Shown: positions 24,960 through 36,000 of the stretch, piece by piece | Layout of the letters: the number at the start of each line of letters is the position of its first letter | Position numbering within the stretch: position 1 is the stretch's first letter | DNA from: Adineta ricciae | Taxonomy: Eukaryota > Rotifera > Eurotatoria > Adinetida > Adinetidae | Reading direction: 5' to 3' | DNA: 64,000 bases | NCBI GenBank assembly: GCA_905250025.1 | Contig: CAJNOJ010000066.1 | Location: forward strand, 124,001-188,000 | The notes under the pieces: generated by a model | What the model was told of the DNA's origin: nothing | Databases searched by the model: none | What the model saw: the letters and a program-made list of their open reading frames with translations, nothing else | Program-made: the position numbers and the translations under genes

Positions 24960-26146
24960 ATGTAAAGAATAACGAATAATCTAGAAAGCAATAATTGAAA
25001 TACTAAAGGATTAGATCATTCTTCTCATACACAAGCTAACTGAATGGCTTTCATTTCATCGTGAGCGTGAGAGCAGATAAGAGTATGTATGACACATCGA
25101 ACACCAAATGATTTTAAGCCAATCGAATCCAAATTGGATTAGTCATTTAGTTTTAATCTATCATACGAAAATGGATACTTTCATTCTTGAAGTATAAAAT
25201 AATATTTTATTCAAAATGTTTCGCATTGCTGAAATAGGAATTAAACGAAAATTTATCTTATGGCGACATCTGCATCGGCTAACTCCAACAGACAATTTTC
25301 TATTCGTGTCGTCTATGAAGTGAAACATATGAGCATGAGTCGACGATTGCACTGCTCATTGTTTCACCCTCAATATACTTACTGATCAGTAAAGATAATA
25401 GAACAGTTTAAACATGTAATACTGACGTTCATTGCTAAAAGATTCTGTGAAGTGTTGAGAGGATTGATAGAAAGAACAACACTGAGTATTCATTGATTGA
25501 TTTATTGTAGAGTGAGAAGCAAGATAAACAATAAAAATAATCTCTTGCGAACAAAGTATGGTGTAATGAGACATACACATTCACAGATGGAAGGCTAACT
25601 CTATACAACACTAACGATTCTTCGTCCTTCTGAATATGATATAAATGAGATCGGGGAATATCTTCTGAAATGAATAATTCTTTCAGAGAGCATTGGTAGG
25701 AACATATTCTTATGCCGGTTGAGAAACAATACAAGAATGTTAAGTATCAGTGAACATTATTCAGTTACTAAGTATGTAATTGTTACTGAATAAGTTCAGA
25801 TTGATGTACTTTGAGTAGCCGAAGACAAAATATTCGTTGTTCTTCGCATTCGTCTAATTGAAAGGATGTGAAAAAATATTGCTCGATACGATTCAAATAC
25901 ACTTCTAATTGTTCGTTATCACACGCAAAACAAGTCATTACATAATAGAAGACTATTTTACTGCAATATTTTTTACTATACGAAAAGATCAAAGGGAATC
26001 CAACTGATAAGATTGTCATGTTTTTCTAGATACATAAATAAAACTGCCTACTTCTTTTTTTGAATCATTGAATTGTTGAAGAGCATATTTCATAGGAGTC
26101 AAGAATCGTACACATCTTATACCAGACTCATCTTAATCTTGATGCA
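24960..26146. other. Region with possible gene remnants but no recognisable gene
   Basis: Minus-strand ORFs at 25435-25734 and 25783-26019 have partly coding-looking composition (for example FTSFQLDECEEQR), but they show no family signature and no consistent exon structure. They could be relics or terminal exons of an unknown gene. Confidence 0.3.
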
Positions 26147-27448
26147 ATGTCACAACTCTGCGTTACACCAAAATGCCAACGAACATCGCGAGCTGACTGT
26201 GATTGCTGCAGACAACCTCTTTGTTTGCAGCATTTAAATGAGCATAATGCAAAATTAATGTTACAGTTAAATCCATTAACTGATGATCTCAATTCGCTGA
26301 ATGTTCGGCTGAAGGCAATCGATGTCTTTGAAATAACTCACAAAGGTCGTCAACAACTTGAACAATGGCGAAAAGATTGTCACGAAGAAATCGACCGTTT
26401 ATTTCAAACAAAGTGCCACGAATTAGATCGTCTTATTGCCGATAGAAAAGCCGAGAACGAAGCAGAAGGCCTGCGTATAAGAAGCAAGATTGACCAGCAC
26501 ATTTCAAATGAGGAAGTAATGCAACAAAATATTGATTTATTAACATTAGAAATCGTTCAACTCAAAGCAGCAACTAGTCAAATCGAACAAACCCAAATTC
26601 AAATCGATGTTCGCCCTCTAATTATAGACAGTGATTCAATTAAAATCAGAGAAGTAAATGAACAGGAGATAGATCTAAAAAGCATCTCTCATACCTACAA
26701 ATGTCTGAAGAGTCCCATTGGAACTTATATACCACTGGCTAGTAACAATGACTTTTTGTTAATCCATGAAAAACCGAATTTATGTTTGATTGATCGAGAA
26801 TCTAACATCGTGAGGCGAACTCTGTGCAACTCTAATATGATCATGGATATGTGCTGGTCATCAACGTTAGGTCAGTTTATTGTTATTGGTAAAGAGCATA
26901 TACTTTTCATCGATGCAAAAACTATGTTCCTCAACCGCGTAAACAATAGTCAAAACCGATCGTGGTGCTCGTGTACGTGTTCGCGTAAATCTTTGTTTTT
27001 ATCAACTAATGAAAAAGGGTCATCAATTGTAGAGATGACATTGTTACCTTCGATCGATATCGTCAACGAATGGAAACGTCCTGTTACATGTGCAGAAAAC
27101 GAATTCATCAATAGAATAGCTTTTGAAGATGACGCACTCGCTATGGTCGTCAACGATAGTGGAAATCTGGTACGAATCGAGCTTCGATCGTGCAAAACAC
27201 TGGATCGTATTTGGTCATTATCACTGAATATTGTACGTACACAGAAAATGATATTTTCCTGCTGCTCACTCAGACTTTCCGAATGGTTAGTGACAGATTA
27301 TGAAAACAAACGTCTACTGCACATTACAAAAGATGGTAAACTAAAAGCAAGCGTAGAATACGATGAAATACCATGGTGTGCGGAAATGTTTGGGTCGGAC
27401 ATCTTAGTGGTACGCGCGGGACGCGAACTCAGATTTTATAAATTTTAG
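26147..27448 (+). CDS. B-box zinc finger, coiled-coil and beta-propeller protein (TRIM-like without RING)
   Basis: A single open frame of 433 residues. Residues about 5-35 carry a B-box-like zinc cluster (CVTPKC, DCDCCRQPLC, LQHLNEH). Residues about 35-160 are a charged heptad-type coiled coil (QLEQWRKDCHEEIDRLF; EIVQLKAATSQIEQ). From about 185 to the end the sequence has repeated short strand motifs typical of a propeller (LCLIDRES, FIVIGKEHILFIDA, LLHITKDGKLK), ending LVVRAGRELRFYKF. No RING is present, so ubiquitin-ligase activity is not supported. Genes of this build are numerous in rotifers, but no function is known. It is the intact copy of the block repeated at 30.7 kb. Confidence 0.75.
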   Translation: MSQLCVTPKCQRTSRADCDCCRQPLCLQHLNEHNAKLMLQLNPLTDDLNSLNVRLKAIDVFEITHKGRQQLEQWRKDCHEEIDRLFQTKCHELDRLIADRKAENEAEGLRIRSKIDQHISNEEVMQQNIDLLTLEIVQLKAATSQIEQTQIQIDVRPLIIDSDSIKIREVNEQEIDLKSISHTYKCLKSPIGTYIPLASNNDFLLIHEKPNLCLIDRESNIVRRTLCNSNMIMDMCWSSTLGQFIVIGKEHILFIDAKTMFLNRVNNSQNRSWCSCTCSRKSLFLSTNEKGSSIVEMTLLPSIDIVNEWKRPVTCAENEFINRIAFEDDALAMVVNDSGNLVRIELRSCKTLDRIWSLSLNIVRTQKMIFSCCSLRLSEWLVTDYENKRLLHITKDGKLKASVEYDEIPWCAEMFGSDILVVRAGRELRFYKF

Positions 27449-28002
27449 GACAAAACACCCATATTCTATTTGTATACGATTCCGTCCGTCATAAAGCTAA
27501 GAATACTTTACTACTTTGAAAATAAATAGTCACGAAGAATCTGAACGTTGTATAGTGACGGATATGTTTAACTGCTTGCCTTATAAATCGCTGTGACAAA
27601 ATCAGTTATCGTAAACAAGACAAGTATCATTCTCATTCAGTACAGTGGCGTCATCTATATTAGTGTGGTTTAAATATCCATTGTAATTTTAATAAAAAAA
27701 TTTAATATATTTTTTTGCATTTGTAATTATAATTTCATATGCATGGTTTTCCTTTTGAATTCTTTCAGTTAGTATCTTACATTCACATTCTGGTTGGTCA
27801 TCACAATTTGATCTTGTTTATTAGTCAGTCCAAATCCAAAAAATTCTCACAAATAAACATGCAGATATACATTGAATTTTCCAAATAATTCCCTAAATTT
27901 GAATTTTGAACTATCTCTATCAAAAGCCATCGTTTCATCTTCTTCTAGATCTTGTTCTCTTCTTTCATCGATTTGTTTTCTTACGAACAAGAAACTAACA
28001 TC
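27449..28002. other. Spacer between B-box gene and RPL17, part of the duplicated block
   Basis: Noncoding, closely matched by 31588-32153. It contains the RPL17 5' flank, with pyrimidine-rich tracts (TCATCTTCTTC, CTTGTTCTCTTC) before the ATG that resemble ribosomal-protein gene 5' ends. Confidence 0.5.
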
Positions 28003-28568
28003 ATGGTCCGTTATTCACGTAAGTTTATTTTTTAATAGATCAGTCTTCGCATCTTCGAGCGTTTGCGTTTGTTAGGAACTGTTGAAAACCCAGCAAAATC
28101 ATGCAAAACGCGTGGCGCTTATTTACGTGTTCACTTCAAAAACACACGTGAAACAGCCAACAACTTGAGACGTATGACTTTACGACGTGCAACTCGTTAT
28201 TTGAAGAATGTTGTAAACAAAAAGGAAATTGTTCCATTCAAACGTTACAATGGTGGTGTCAGCCGCAAGGCTCAAGCCAAAGTCTTCAAAGTCAGTCAAG
28301 GTCGTTGGCCAAAGAAATCGGCCGAGATTCTTTTATCACTATTAAAAAATGCTGAATCGAACGCTGATGTTAAAGGTCTTGATGTTGATCATCTTGTCAT
28401 CGATCATATTCAAGTGAATCGCGCACCTAAGATCCGCCGTCGAACATACCGTGCCCATGGTCGTATTAATCCTTATCAATCATCGCCATGCCACATCGAA
28501 ATCATCTTGAGCGAAAAAGAAAATGTCTTAACACGTAACGGTGGTGCAGTTGAAGATGAACCAGCAGC
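28003..28568 (+). pseudogene. RPL17: 60S ribosomal protein L17 (uL22), copy A, cut off at an N
   Basis: Exon 1 (28003-28018) encodes MVRYS plus one base and joins exon 2 at 28076. The frame then follows the complete copy at 32154 up to the EDEPAA codons, with only a few silent differences visible. At the N (28569) the match stops and TGA follows at once. The lysine-rich C-terminus (about 22 residues) present in copy B is therefore missing. The loss could be a true truncation or an assembly join, and the position of the N favours the latter. Confidence 0.85.
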
Positions 28569-28569
28569 N
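28569..28569. other. Ambiguous base N at a sequence discontinuity
   Basis: A single N stands exactly where homology to copy B stops inside an RPL17 codon. It probably marks a collapsed gap or contig join. Confidence 0.75.
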
Positions 28570-28714
28570 TGATTATGAGAAACAATAGTATATGGGTATG
28601 ATTCGCCGAAAAACACTCAACATTTTCATCAGATCGGTCGAACAAGCTATGGGCGGACGGATTATTCTTCGATCATATTTTCCAAACGATTGAATCGACT
28701 TTGAGTGAGTTGAA

Positions 28715-29730
28715 ATGTTTTCAAAAGTATCTGAAGAATTGTTGTGTACTTTAGGTTTTCATTCTACTAAAACTCGACTTGATAATATTCGTTTGCAATT
28801 CCCCGAACTGGGTAATTTGAACGAACGAACCATGGGTGAAATCCGTGATGAAATGAAGACGTATCAAATCAATGCCATGTATATTCTCTTGGACTTGAAA
28901 CAATCCTATCGACTATGTTGGATCGTTCAAATGACACGACGATGTGCTCAGATGCTTCTAAAATATGGATCAATTGCGATTATTCAGTTTTATGAAACAG
29001 GAATTCTTGCAGATAATGAATATTCACACATATTGAAATTAATTGAGAACAAATTATTCAAGCTCGAATATGGAAAGATCCGAGTGTTTACAAATCAAAA
29101 GAAAGAAATCAAAGAGTCACAAATGTTTATCTAATTATTCGTGGTCTTGTTCAGCATAAAAATGGTACATCAACTACTTATTATAAATGTGGTAGTATCA
29201 TCGGAGCTGATGCCTTTTTTAATAACAAATCCTCATCGAATGGAACTTATTATGCAAGTTGTGGACTCGTGGAAACATTTGTGATTGACGCAGCTGTGTT
29301 GCATAGTTTATTATCTGATGAGAAAATATCTCGTTCGATCTATAATGAAATAGCAGCACATGTGATTACAAATAACTATCGAAGTTTAGTACAATTAACT
29401 CGTCCACAACTGAAAGCTTTCCTAAATGAGAAAGCGATATTTTATGAAAATCAATCGAATCTAACGATTGAGCTTCAACCAAATCAACAACTACTTCTCT
29501 TATCAGGAACAATTTCTTGTTATTCAACCAATAATCAGTGAACAGAATATCGATCTCGGATAATGTGCGAACTGAATTCATCGGGTATCGCTTGTACATG
29601 GGTAGATGAAGATGAATTACGTTACTTAAACTCTGAAAACAATGAAAATCAAGTTCCAGGAAGAAATAGTTCTACGAATTTAGTTGAAGCGTTTAATAGC
29701 AGGAAAAAAATACTGCGAACAATGACGTAA
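28715..29730 (+). pseudogene. Decayed exchanger-like gene with a cyclic-nucleotide-binding domain
   Basis: The first frame (28715-29134) contains MTRRCAQMLLKYG and ETGILADNEYSHILKLI, a pattern like the helical linker after the membrane part of NHE/SLC9C-type exchangers. It stops at 29134. Overlapping in another frame, from about 29107, comes VYLIIRGLVQHKNG, KCGSIIGADAFF and SCGLVETFVIDAAVLHSLL, typical of a cyclic-nucleotide-binding domain. About 40 residues expected between the two are absent. That frame stops at 29541, and the continuation (IQPIISEQNIDLG) is again shifted. Repeated frame breaks and missing segments point to a relic. The SLC9C assignment is tentative. Confidence 0.5.
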
Positions 29731-30695
29731 AAGAAAAGCTCGATTCCACGAAATAAACGAAGTATTTTGCTTGCAAACTTATATCAGCGATGACGCAGAC
29801 CAAACAACTAAGAGCGGGTCGCTTTCTTCTCCTTACGAAGACTTAGGCATGATACCCTTCGAGATTTTCTCCCACTTCTAAGATGTTTCCTTACTTTTTC
29901 CCATTTTTGAAAATATTTTCAGATAGATCAATCAAAGTTTTAATCCTTGTCTCGTTCGATGTCAAAATAGATTTGTTTCCTTTTCGTAAACTTCTTCTGA
30001 TCTTAAAAACGTTTAGTCATGTAGTGCAAGGTAGAACCTATTTCACCATTCCCAACCAGCGATCTCATCATTAGCAAACACCGATGCTACCGAATAGTTT
30101 CCAGATATTTGTTTTGACATTGATGATCTAGAGAATGAATTTAGGTCTGCTTATGATTTTCTGGTAAGCACCCAGGTTGACTTCTGCATAAAAATCAGCT
30201 GAAAAGTGACAGACTATTTGGAGTTTATTGTCAAATCATATTTATCGATTCGACTTTAAGATCCAACCAGTTTTTGGCAACTACGCTGAATAGTCACTAG
30301 ATTACATCTTTGGATTATCATAGAGACGTCAGTCAGAGTATTATGTCGAAAAATGAAAATAGCTCTATCGAAGGTTTGAATGGAAGTGAAAGATGAAACG
30401 AAGTAAATACGTATACTATCGAATAATTTCAACGTTGCCTAATATCTTCTACCTGCCAGTAGTGCTATATCTTAGAACTGACTTTTTCACTTATTCCATT
30501 ATAAAAAAAAAACTAACTTCAGATTAGTGATCTTCGACCCCGAAAACCTTTCATCAATCGTTTGCTAATGACCATGGTTAAGTTTTCATTCATTTATTGA
30601 ATGCTGTAATCTGATAGGATTATGCAAACAAGCAAACTTTTTGCATTTCAACGACCAGACTTATGACGCTATAACCCTTTCTTTCAGAAAAGGGA
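29731..30695. other. Noncoding stretch between the relic gene and block copy B
   Basis: No family resemblance was found in any frame, and short ORFs such as 29883-30074 look random. Confidence 0.4.
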
Positions 30696-31587
30696 AAAAT
30701 GCCAACGAACATAATGCAAAATTGATGTTACAGTTAAATTCATTAACTGATGATCTCAATTTGCTGAATGTTCGGCTGAAGGCAATCGATATCTCTGAAA
30801 TAACTCACAAAGGCCGTCAACAACCTGAACAGTGGCGAAAAGATTGTTGCGAAGAAGTCGATCGTTTATTTCAAACCAAGTGCCATGAATTAGCTTGCGT
30901 ATAAGAAGCAAGATTGACCAGCATATATCGAATGAGAAAGTAACGCAACAGAATATCGATTTATTAATATTAAAAATTGTTCAACTCAAAGAAGCAACAA
31001 GGAAAATCGAACAAATCCAAATCCAAATCGATGTTCATCCTCTAATTATAGACAGTAATTCAATTGAAATCAGAGAAATAAATGAACAGAAGATAGATCT
31101 AAAATGCATCTCTTATACCTATAAACGTCTACAGAGTCCTCTTGGAACTTATATACCACTGGCTAGTAACAATGACTTTTTATTAGTACACCAAAAACCG
31201 GATTTATGTTTGATTGATCGAGAATCTAATACCGTGAGACGAACTCTGTGGGACTCTAATATGATCATGGATATGTGCTGGTCATCAACGTTAGGTCGGT
31301 TTATTGTTGTTAGTAAAGAGCATATACTTTTGGTCGATGCAAGAAAATATGTCTCTCAATCGCGTAAACAATATTCAAAACCGATCGTGGTGCTCGTGTG
31401 CGTGTTTGGTCACTATCACTAAATATTGTACGTACACAGAAAATTATATTTTCCTGCTGCTCACTCAGACTTTCTGAATGGCTAGTAACAGATCATGAGA
31501 ACACACATTACAAAAGATGGTAAACTAAAAGCAAGCGTAGAATACGATGAAATGCCATGGTGTGGACACGAACTCAGATTTCACTAA
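30696..31587 (+). pseudogene. Broken copy of the B-box/propeller gene (copy B)
   Basis: The sequence tracks the intact gene at 26147-27448 but has lost the first codons and the zinc ligands, with a jump from CCAACGAACAT to AATGCAAAA. A further deletion of about 43 bases after CATGAATTA shifts the frame and creates a stop (residues ...CHELACV). A deletion of roughly 230 bases removes the centre of the propeller near 31405, and small losses affect the C-terminus. The surviving pieces are still very similar to copy A, so the decay is recent. Confidence 0.85.
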
Positions 31588-32719
31588 ATTTTAGGACAAA
31601 ACACCCATATCCTATTTGTATACGATTCCGTCCGCCATAAAGTCAAGAATACGTTACTACTTTGAAAATAAATAGTCACGAAGAATCTGAACGTTGTGTA
31701 GTGACGGACATGTTTGACTGCTTGCCTTATAAATCGCCGCTGACAAAATCAGTTATCGTAAACATATGACATAAGTATCATTCTCGTTTAGTACAGTGGC
31801 GTCATCTATACTAGAGTGGCTTAAATATCCATTGTAATTTTAATAAAAAAAATTAATATATTTTTTTGCATTTGTAATTCTAATTTTATGTGCATGGTTT
31901 TCATTTTGAATTCTTTCGGTTAGTATCTTACATTCACATTCTGGTTGGTCATCACAATTCGATCTTGTTTATTAGTCAGTCCAAATCCAAAAAATTCTCA
32001 CAAATAAACATGCAGATATACATTGAATTTTCCAAATAATTTCCTGAATTTGAATTTTGAATCATCTCTATCAAAAGCCATCGTTTCATCTTCTTCTAGA
32101 TCTTGTTCTCTTCTTTCATCTATTTGTTTTCTTACGAACAAGAAACTAACATCATGGTCCGTTATTCACGTAAGTTTATTTTCTAACGGATCAATCTTCA
32201 CATCTTCGAGCGTTTGCGTTTCTCAGGAACTGTTGAAAATCCAGCAAAATCATGCAAAACGCGTGGCGCGTATTTACGTGTTCACTTCAAGAACACACGT
32301 GAAACAGCCAACAACTTGAGACGTATGACTTTACGACGTGCAACTCGTTATTTGAAGAATGTTGTAAACAAAAAGGAAATTGTTCCATTCAAACGTTATA
32401 ACGGTGGTGTCAGCCGCAAGGCTCAAGCCAAAGTCTTCAAAGTCAGTCAAGGTCGTTGGCCAAAGAAATCGGCCGAGATTCTTTTATCACTATTAAAGAA
32501 TGCTGAATCGAACGCTGATGTTAAAGGTCTTGATGTTGATCATCTTGTCATCGATCATATTCAAGTGAATCGCGCACCTAAGATCCGCCGTCGAACATAC
32601 CGTGCCCATGGTCGTATTAATCCTTATCAATCATCGCCATGCCACATCGAAATCATCTTGAGCGAAAAAGAAAATGTCTTAACACGTAACGGTGGTGCAG
32701 TTGAAGATGAACCAGCAGC
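30696..32719 (+). repeat. Duplicated block, copy B
   Basis: Direct repeat of 26170-28568, about 4.1-4.5 kb downstream. The homology covers the damaged B-box gene, the spacer and RPL17, and copy B continues past the copy A break into the RPL17 C-terminus. Confidence 0.9.
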
Positions 32720-32777
32720 GAAAAAGAAAGAATCAAAGAAGAAACTTAAACGACAAAAGATGCAAAACCGAGAATAA
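32154..32777 (+). CDS. RPL17: 60S ribosomal protein L17 (uL22), complete copy
   Basis: RPL17 binds 25S/28S rRNA and lines the peptide exit tunnel of the large subunit. Exon 1 (32154-32169) and exon 2 (32227-32777) join in phase 1 to give [16 protein letters not shown] and a protein of 188 residues. Hallmark blocks are [85 protein letters not shown] and [13 protein letters not shown]. The basic tail ends [16 protein letters not shown]16A begins 240 bases downstream on the same strand. Confidence 0.97.
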
Positions 32778-33017
32778 ATCTTTTGTCCATGAGATCTTCT
32801 CCAATATTATTACAAGATATTCAACAAAAGATAAAAATAAAAGAAAAATCCGTTGTTAACTTTTTTGTTTTGAGAAACATTATGTTCATGTTTCTTTTAA
32901 TAAAATCCAAACATCCAACGATGGATAGACGAAAAACCAACATCACACATTCATTTTTCTCTTTTGTTACAAGAATAAACATTTTACTATAAAATCAGTT
33001 GTAGATTTTCTACTCGA

Positions 33018-36000
33018 ATGTCTGTATTTACTCGAGCGAAGAATGGTTTGTTTGGACAAACAAAACCACGAAATCCACATTCGCTTGAAAACCTTAAGTA
33101 AGTGCCGAACAAAACCACACAACCAGTAATCAACTTCTCGTCTCATTCAGATATTTGTACGGAGTTCTAAATCGAAATCCAACAGTATCTGATGCCAATC
33201 GAGATTTGCTGATCGAAACTCTACGATGTATATCGGAAATTTTCATTTGGGGTGATCAAAACGATAGTTCAGTATTTGAGTAAGTCATTTCGATCATCAA
33301 CTTCTCTGACAATCCTGCTTTTATTCCAGTTTGTTTCTTGAACGTGGCATGCTGACGTATTTCTTAAATTATATGCGTCAAAAGCACGGACGTTACATAT
33401 GTGTACAAATTTTACAAACACTCAATATTCTCTTTGAAAACATTCGTCACGAAACATCTTTATGTAAGTGAAATTTCTCGAAACACTCGCTTCACACTAA
33501 ACCTACAACATTCATCTAGATTATCTTCTATCGAATAATCATGTTAATAGCATAATTGTACATAAATTTGATTTTACTGACGAAGAAATAACAGCATATT
33601 ATATATCATTTCTTAAAACATTATCGCTGAAATTGAACTCGCATTCAATAAACTTCTTTTATAATGAAGTATGACCGAGATTTAATCTTGAATGTTGGTG
33701 ATAATTGCTTTGTAATGTTTTTAGCGCAATAATGAGTTTCCGTTGTATGTGGAAGCAATCAAGTTTTTTAACCATTCGGAAAATATGGTTCGGATTGCTA
33801 TCCGTACATTAACGCTCAATGTTTATAAAGGTAAAATTTCTTCAAACTAACGAATAATAAAAGTTGCTCTCTCTTTTTCTCTATAATAGTCTCCGATCCA
33901 GCCATGCATCGTTTTATATTAGATCGCACAGCCACGGAATACTTTTCTAATCTTGTTTGGTTTATACGTAATCATATTCTTGACTTTGATAAGATTCTCC
34001 GAAACAATCGAGAGTACGTAAACACTTTTACACTCATTATTCTGCTATTGAGAAACGTGTTTATTTAGTATTAATAATCGTAGTCATATATTCTGCAGTT
34101 TGGAAGAATATCTTGATCATATACATTATTTACAAGATATATTCTTACTTGAAGTTCATAGTTTAAATAATGTTTTAAAAGATCAGCTCATGAATCGACT
34201 TTTGATACCGGTTTATGTATTTTCATTGATCAAACGTGATAGATTTTCTCGATTGAAGGTATGCTTTGAAGAAATTATCAAGAAACATTCCTTTTCATTG
34301 TTTATGAAGGATACGAGAATTATGCTTGACCAATCATCTGCCTTCTTTCTACTTGCTGAGGTATGTAAATCGACCGAAATCTTCAACTTTCATATAATAT
34401 TCTCTTGAAGATCTTTCTTGTCATTCGCTATCGGCCAGTTATTGAAGAATTAGCAGATATCATTCTGTCCGCTGACATTGAAACAGTCGAAGCTGTCCAA
34501 CGTCGTTACGGTGAACAAGTATAGTATCTATTTCTTTGATTCTTTCGAAATAATCCGTCATCTACTCTCTTAAGGTCACATATAGTTTACCTCCAACGGC
34601 ACTCGATGTTTGTCTGGCGAAGACTGAATCTGTTCAGAGTAAGATCTATTCCGGTATGCATACCCCTTACTTTCTTCATTGAGCTATGATTTGTGTATGT
34701 TTAGATGCCACATTGAATGCTTTGGATGTGCATGATAATACAACTCGGCGTCGTCTTGAAAATGATCATACTCGAGCGCGTTCAGCATCGTCATCGCCAC
34801 GACATTTCTCAGCAGATAACCAACGGGTTGGTGAGACTCATGTGAAACCAGCTAGTTTATATGTATCGAATTGGACCGATGATGAAAAAGCTAAACGTAG
34901 CAAAGATCGAATGAATTTCAATGAGAGTCAATTGGCTGTGAGGTAGCTTTCTTCACAAAACTTTCTTTTCTTCCTCTATCGTTCGTTTCTATCCTATTTA
35001 GACCGTACTTTCAATCACTAGTCGAAGCGTTGAATTGCACGGAAAGCGATCAACTATGTTTCTATGCCTTAAGCGTTCTTCTAACTATGACAACGAATCC
35101 ATGTAAACTTCAATGCCATATTCAAATCGATTGTAAAAATGATCTGTTTCTTTTCAGCTGTTGATAGTGTTATTCTCGAATCAGTTGGTTTAACTGTTAA
35201 ATCTTCAGATAAAAAATTCTACAACACCGTCATAGTCGATGAACTTTGTAAAATTCTAGTTTCATCTACTACTCAAGGTAAATCAATAGCTTTTCAACTT
35301 GAGTTTTCGATAAACTTCTTCTAGATTCGAATATTCGTCTGGTGTCACTAAACTTGGCAATAAATCTTCTGAAGAAACTTGTTTACAACGAAGACGATAA
35401 AGTTTCCTATCTATCGGATCATCATTTAGCACGTATCGAACAAGCACATGAACAAATCACACAAGATTTAAGAAGACATTATCGGGTAAGTTTGCAAATC
35501 GACTTTCAACCCAAAATATACCTCTCATCTGTATTCTAAGGAACAAGAGATGTTTCTCGACATGTTTGAAGATGAATATCGTCAGATGCAATTGAATCCT
35601 ATTCAATTGGAGTATTTACTCAAAGATGCATGCATGTTATATCCACCGACCACGACACCGTTGAGTGGAGTTGAGTTTATTAAACGTTTGCCATCGGGCG
35701 ACATCGAACGAGCAAGACGAGTAAGTGAACGTATTGAATGGATCAATATAATGTTGATGCACTCTTTTTTTTCAGGCTATTCGAGTGTTCTTTCTTATTC
35801 GAGCCTTATCATTAGAATTAAGAGTGACGTCCGAAACGGAATTACCATTGACCAAGCCAGAAAATTTGGTGAAAGAAAATGACAAACTAGATTTAAGTAT
35901 GTTAAATAACAATGAGATATATGTGATTTGCATTTTTTGCGTCTTTTGTGTTTAGACAACAGTGATTTGATTGCATGTACGGTTCATATGAAAGAAAAGT

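Larger units (their letters stand above)
26170..28568 (+). repeat. Duplicated block, copy A (B-box gene plus RPL17)
   Basis: This block is closely matched at 30696-32719 in the same orientation, in coding and intergenic sequence alike (for example the B-box 3' flank at 27449-28002 against 31588-32153). Copies differ by scattered substitutions and by deletions in copy B. The match ends abruptly at the N at 28569. Confidence 0.9.

Noticed and set aside
25435-26019. Minus-strand ORFs before the B-box gene
   Set aside because: Some stretches look coding, but splice sites, a start and a family resemblance are missing.
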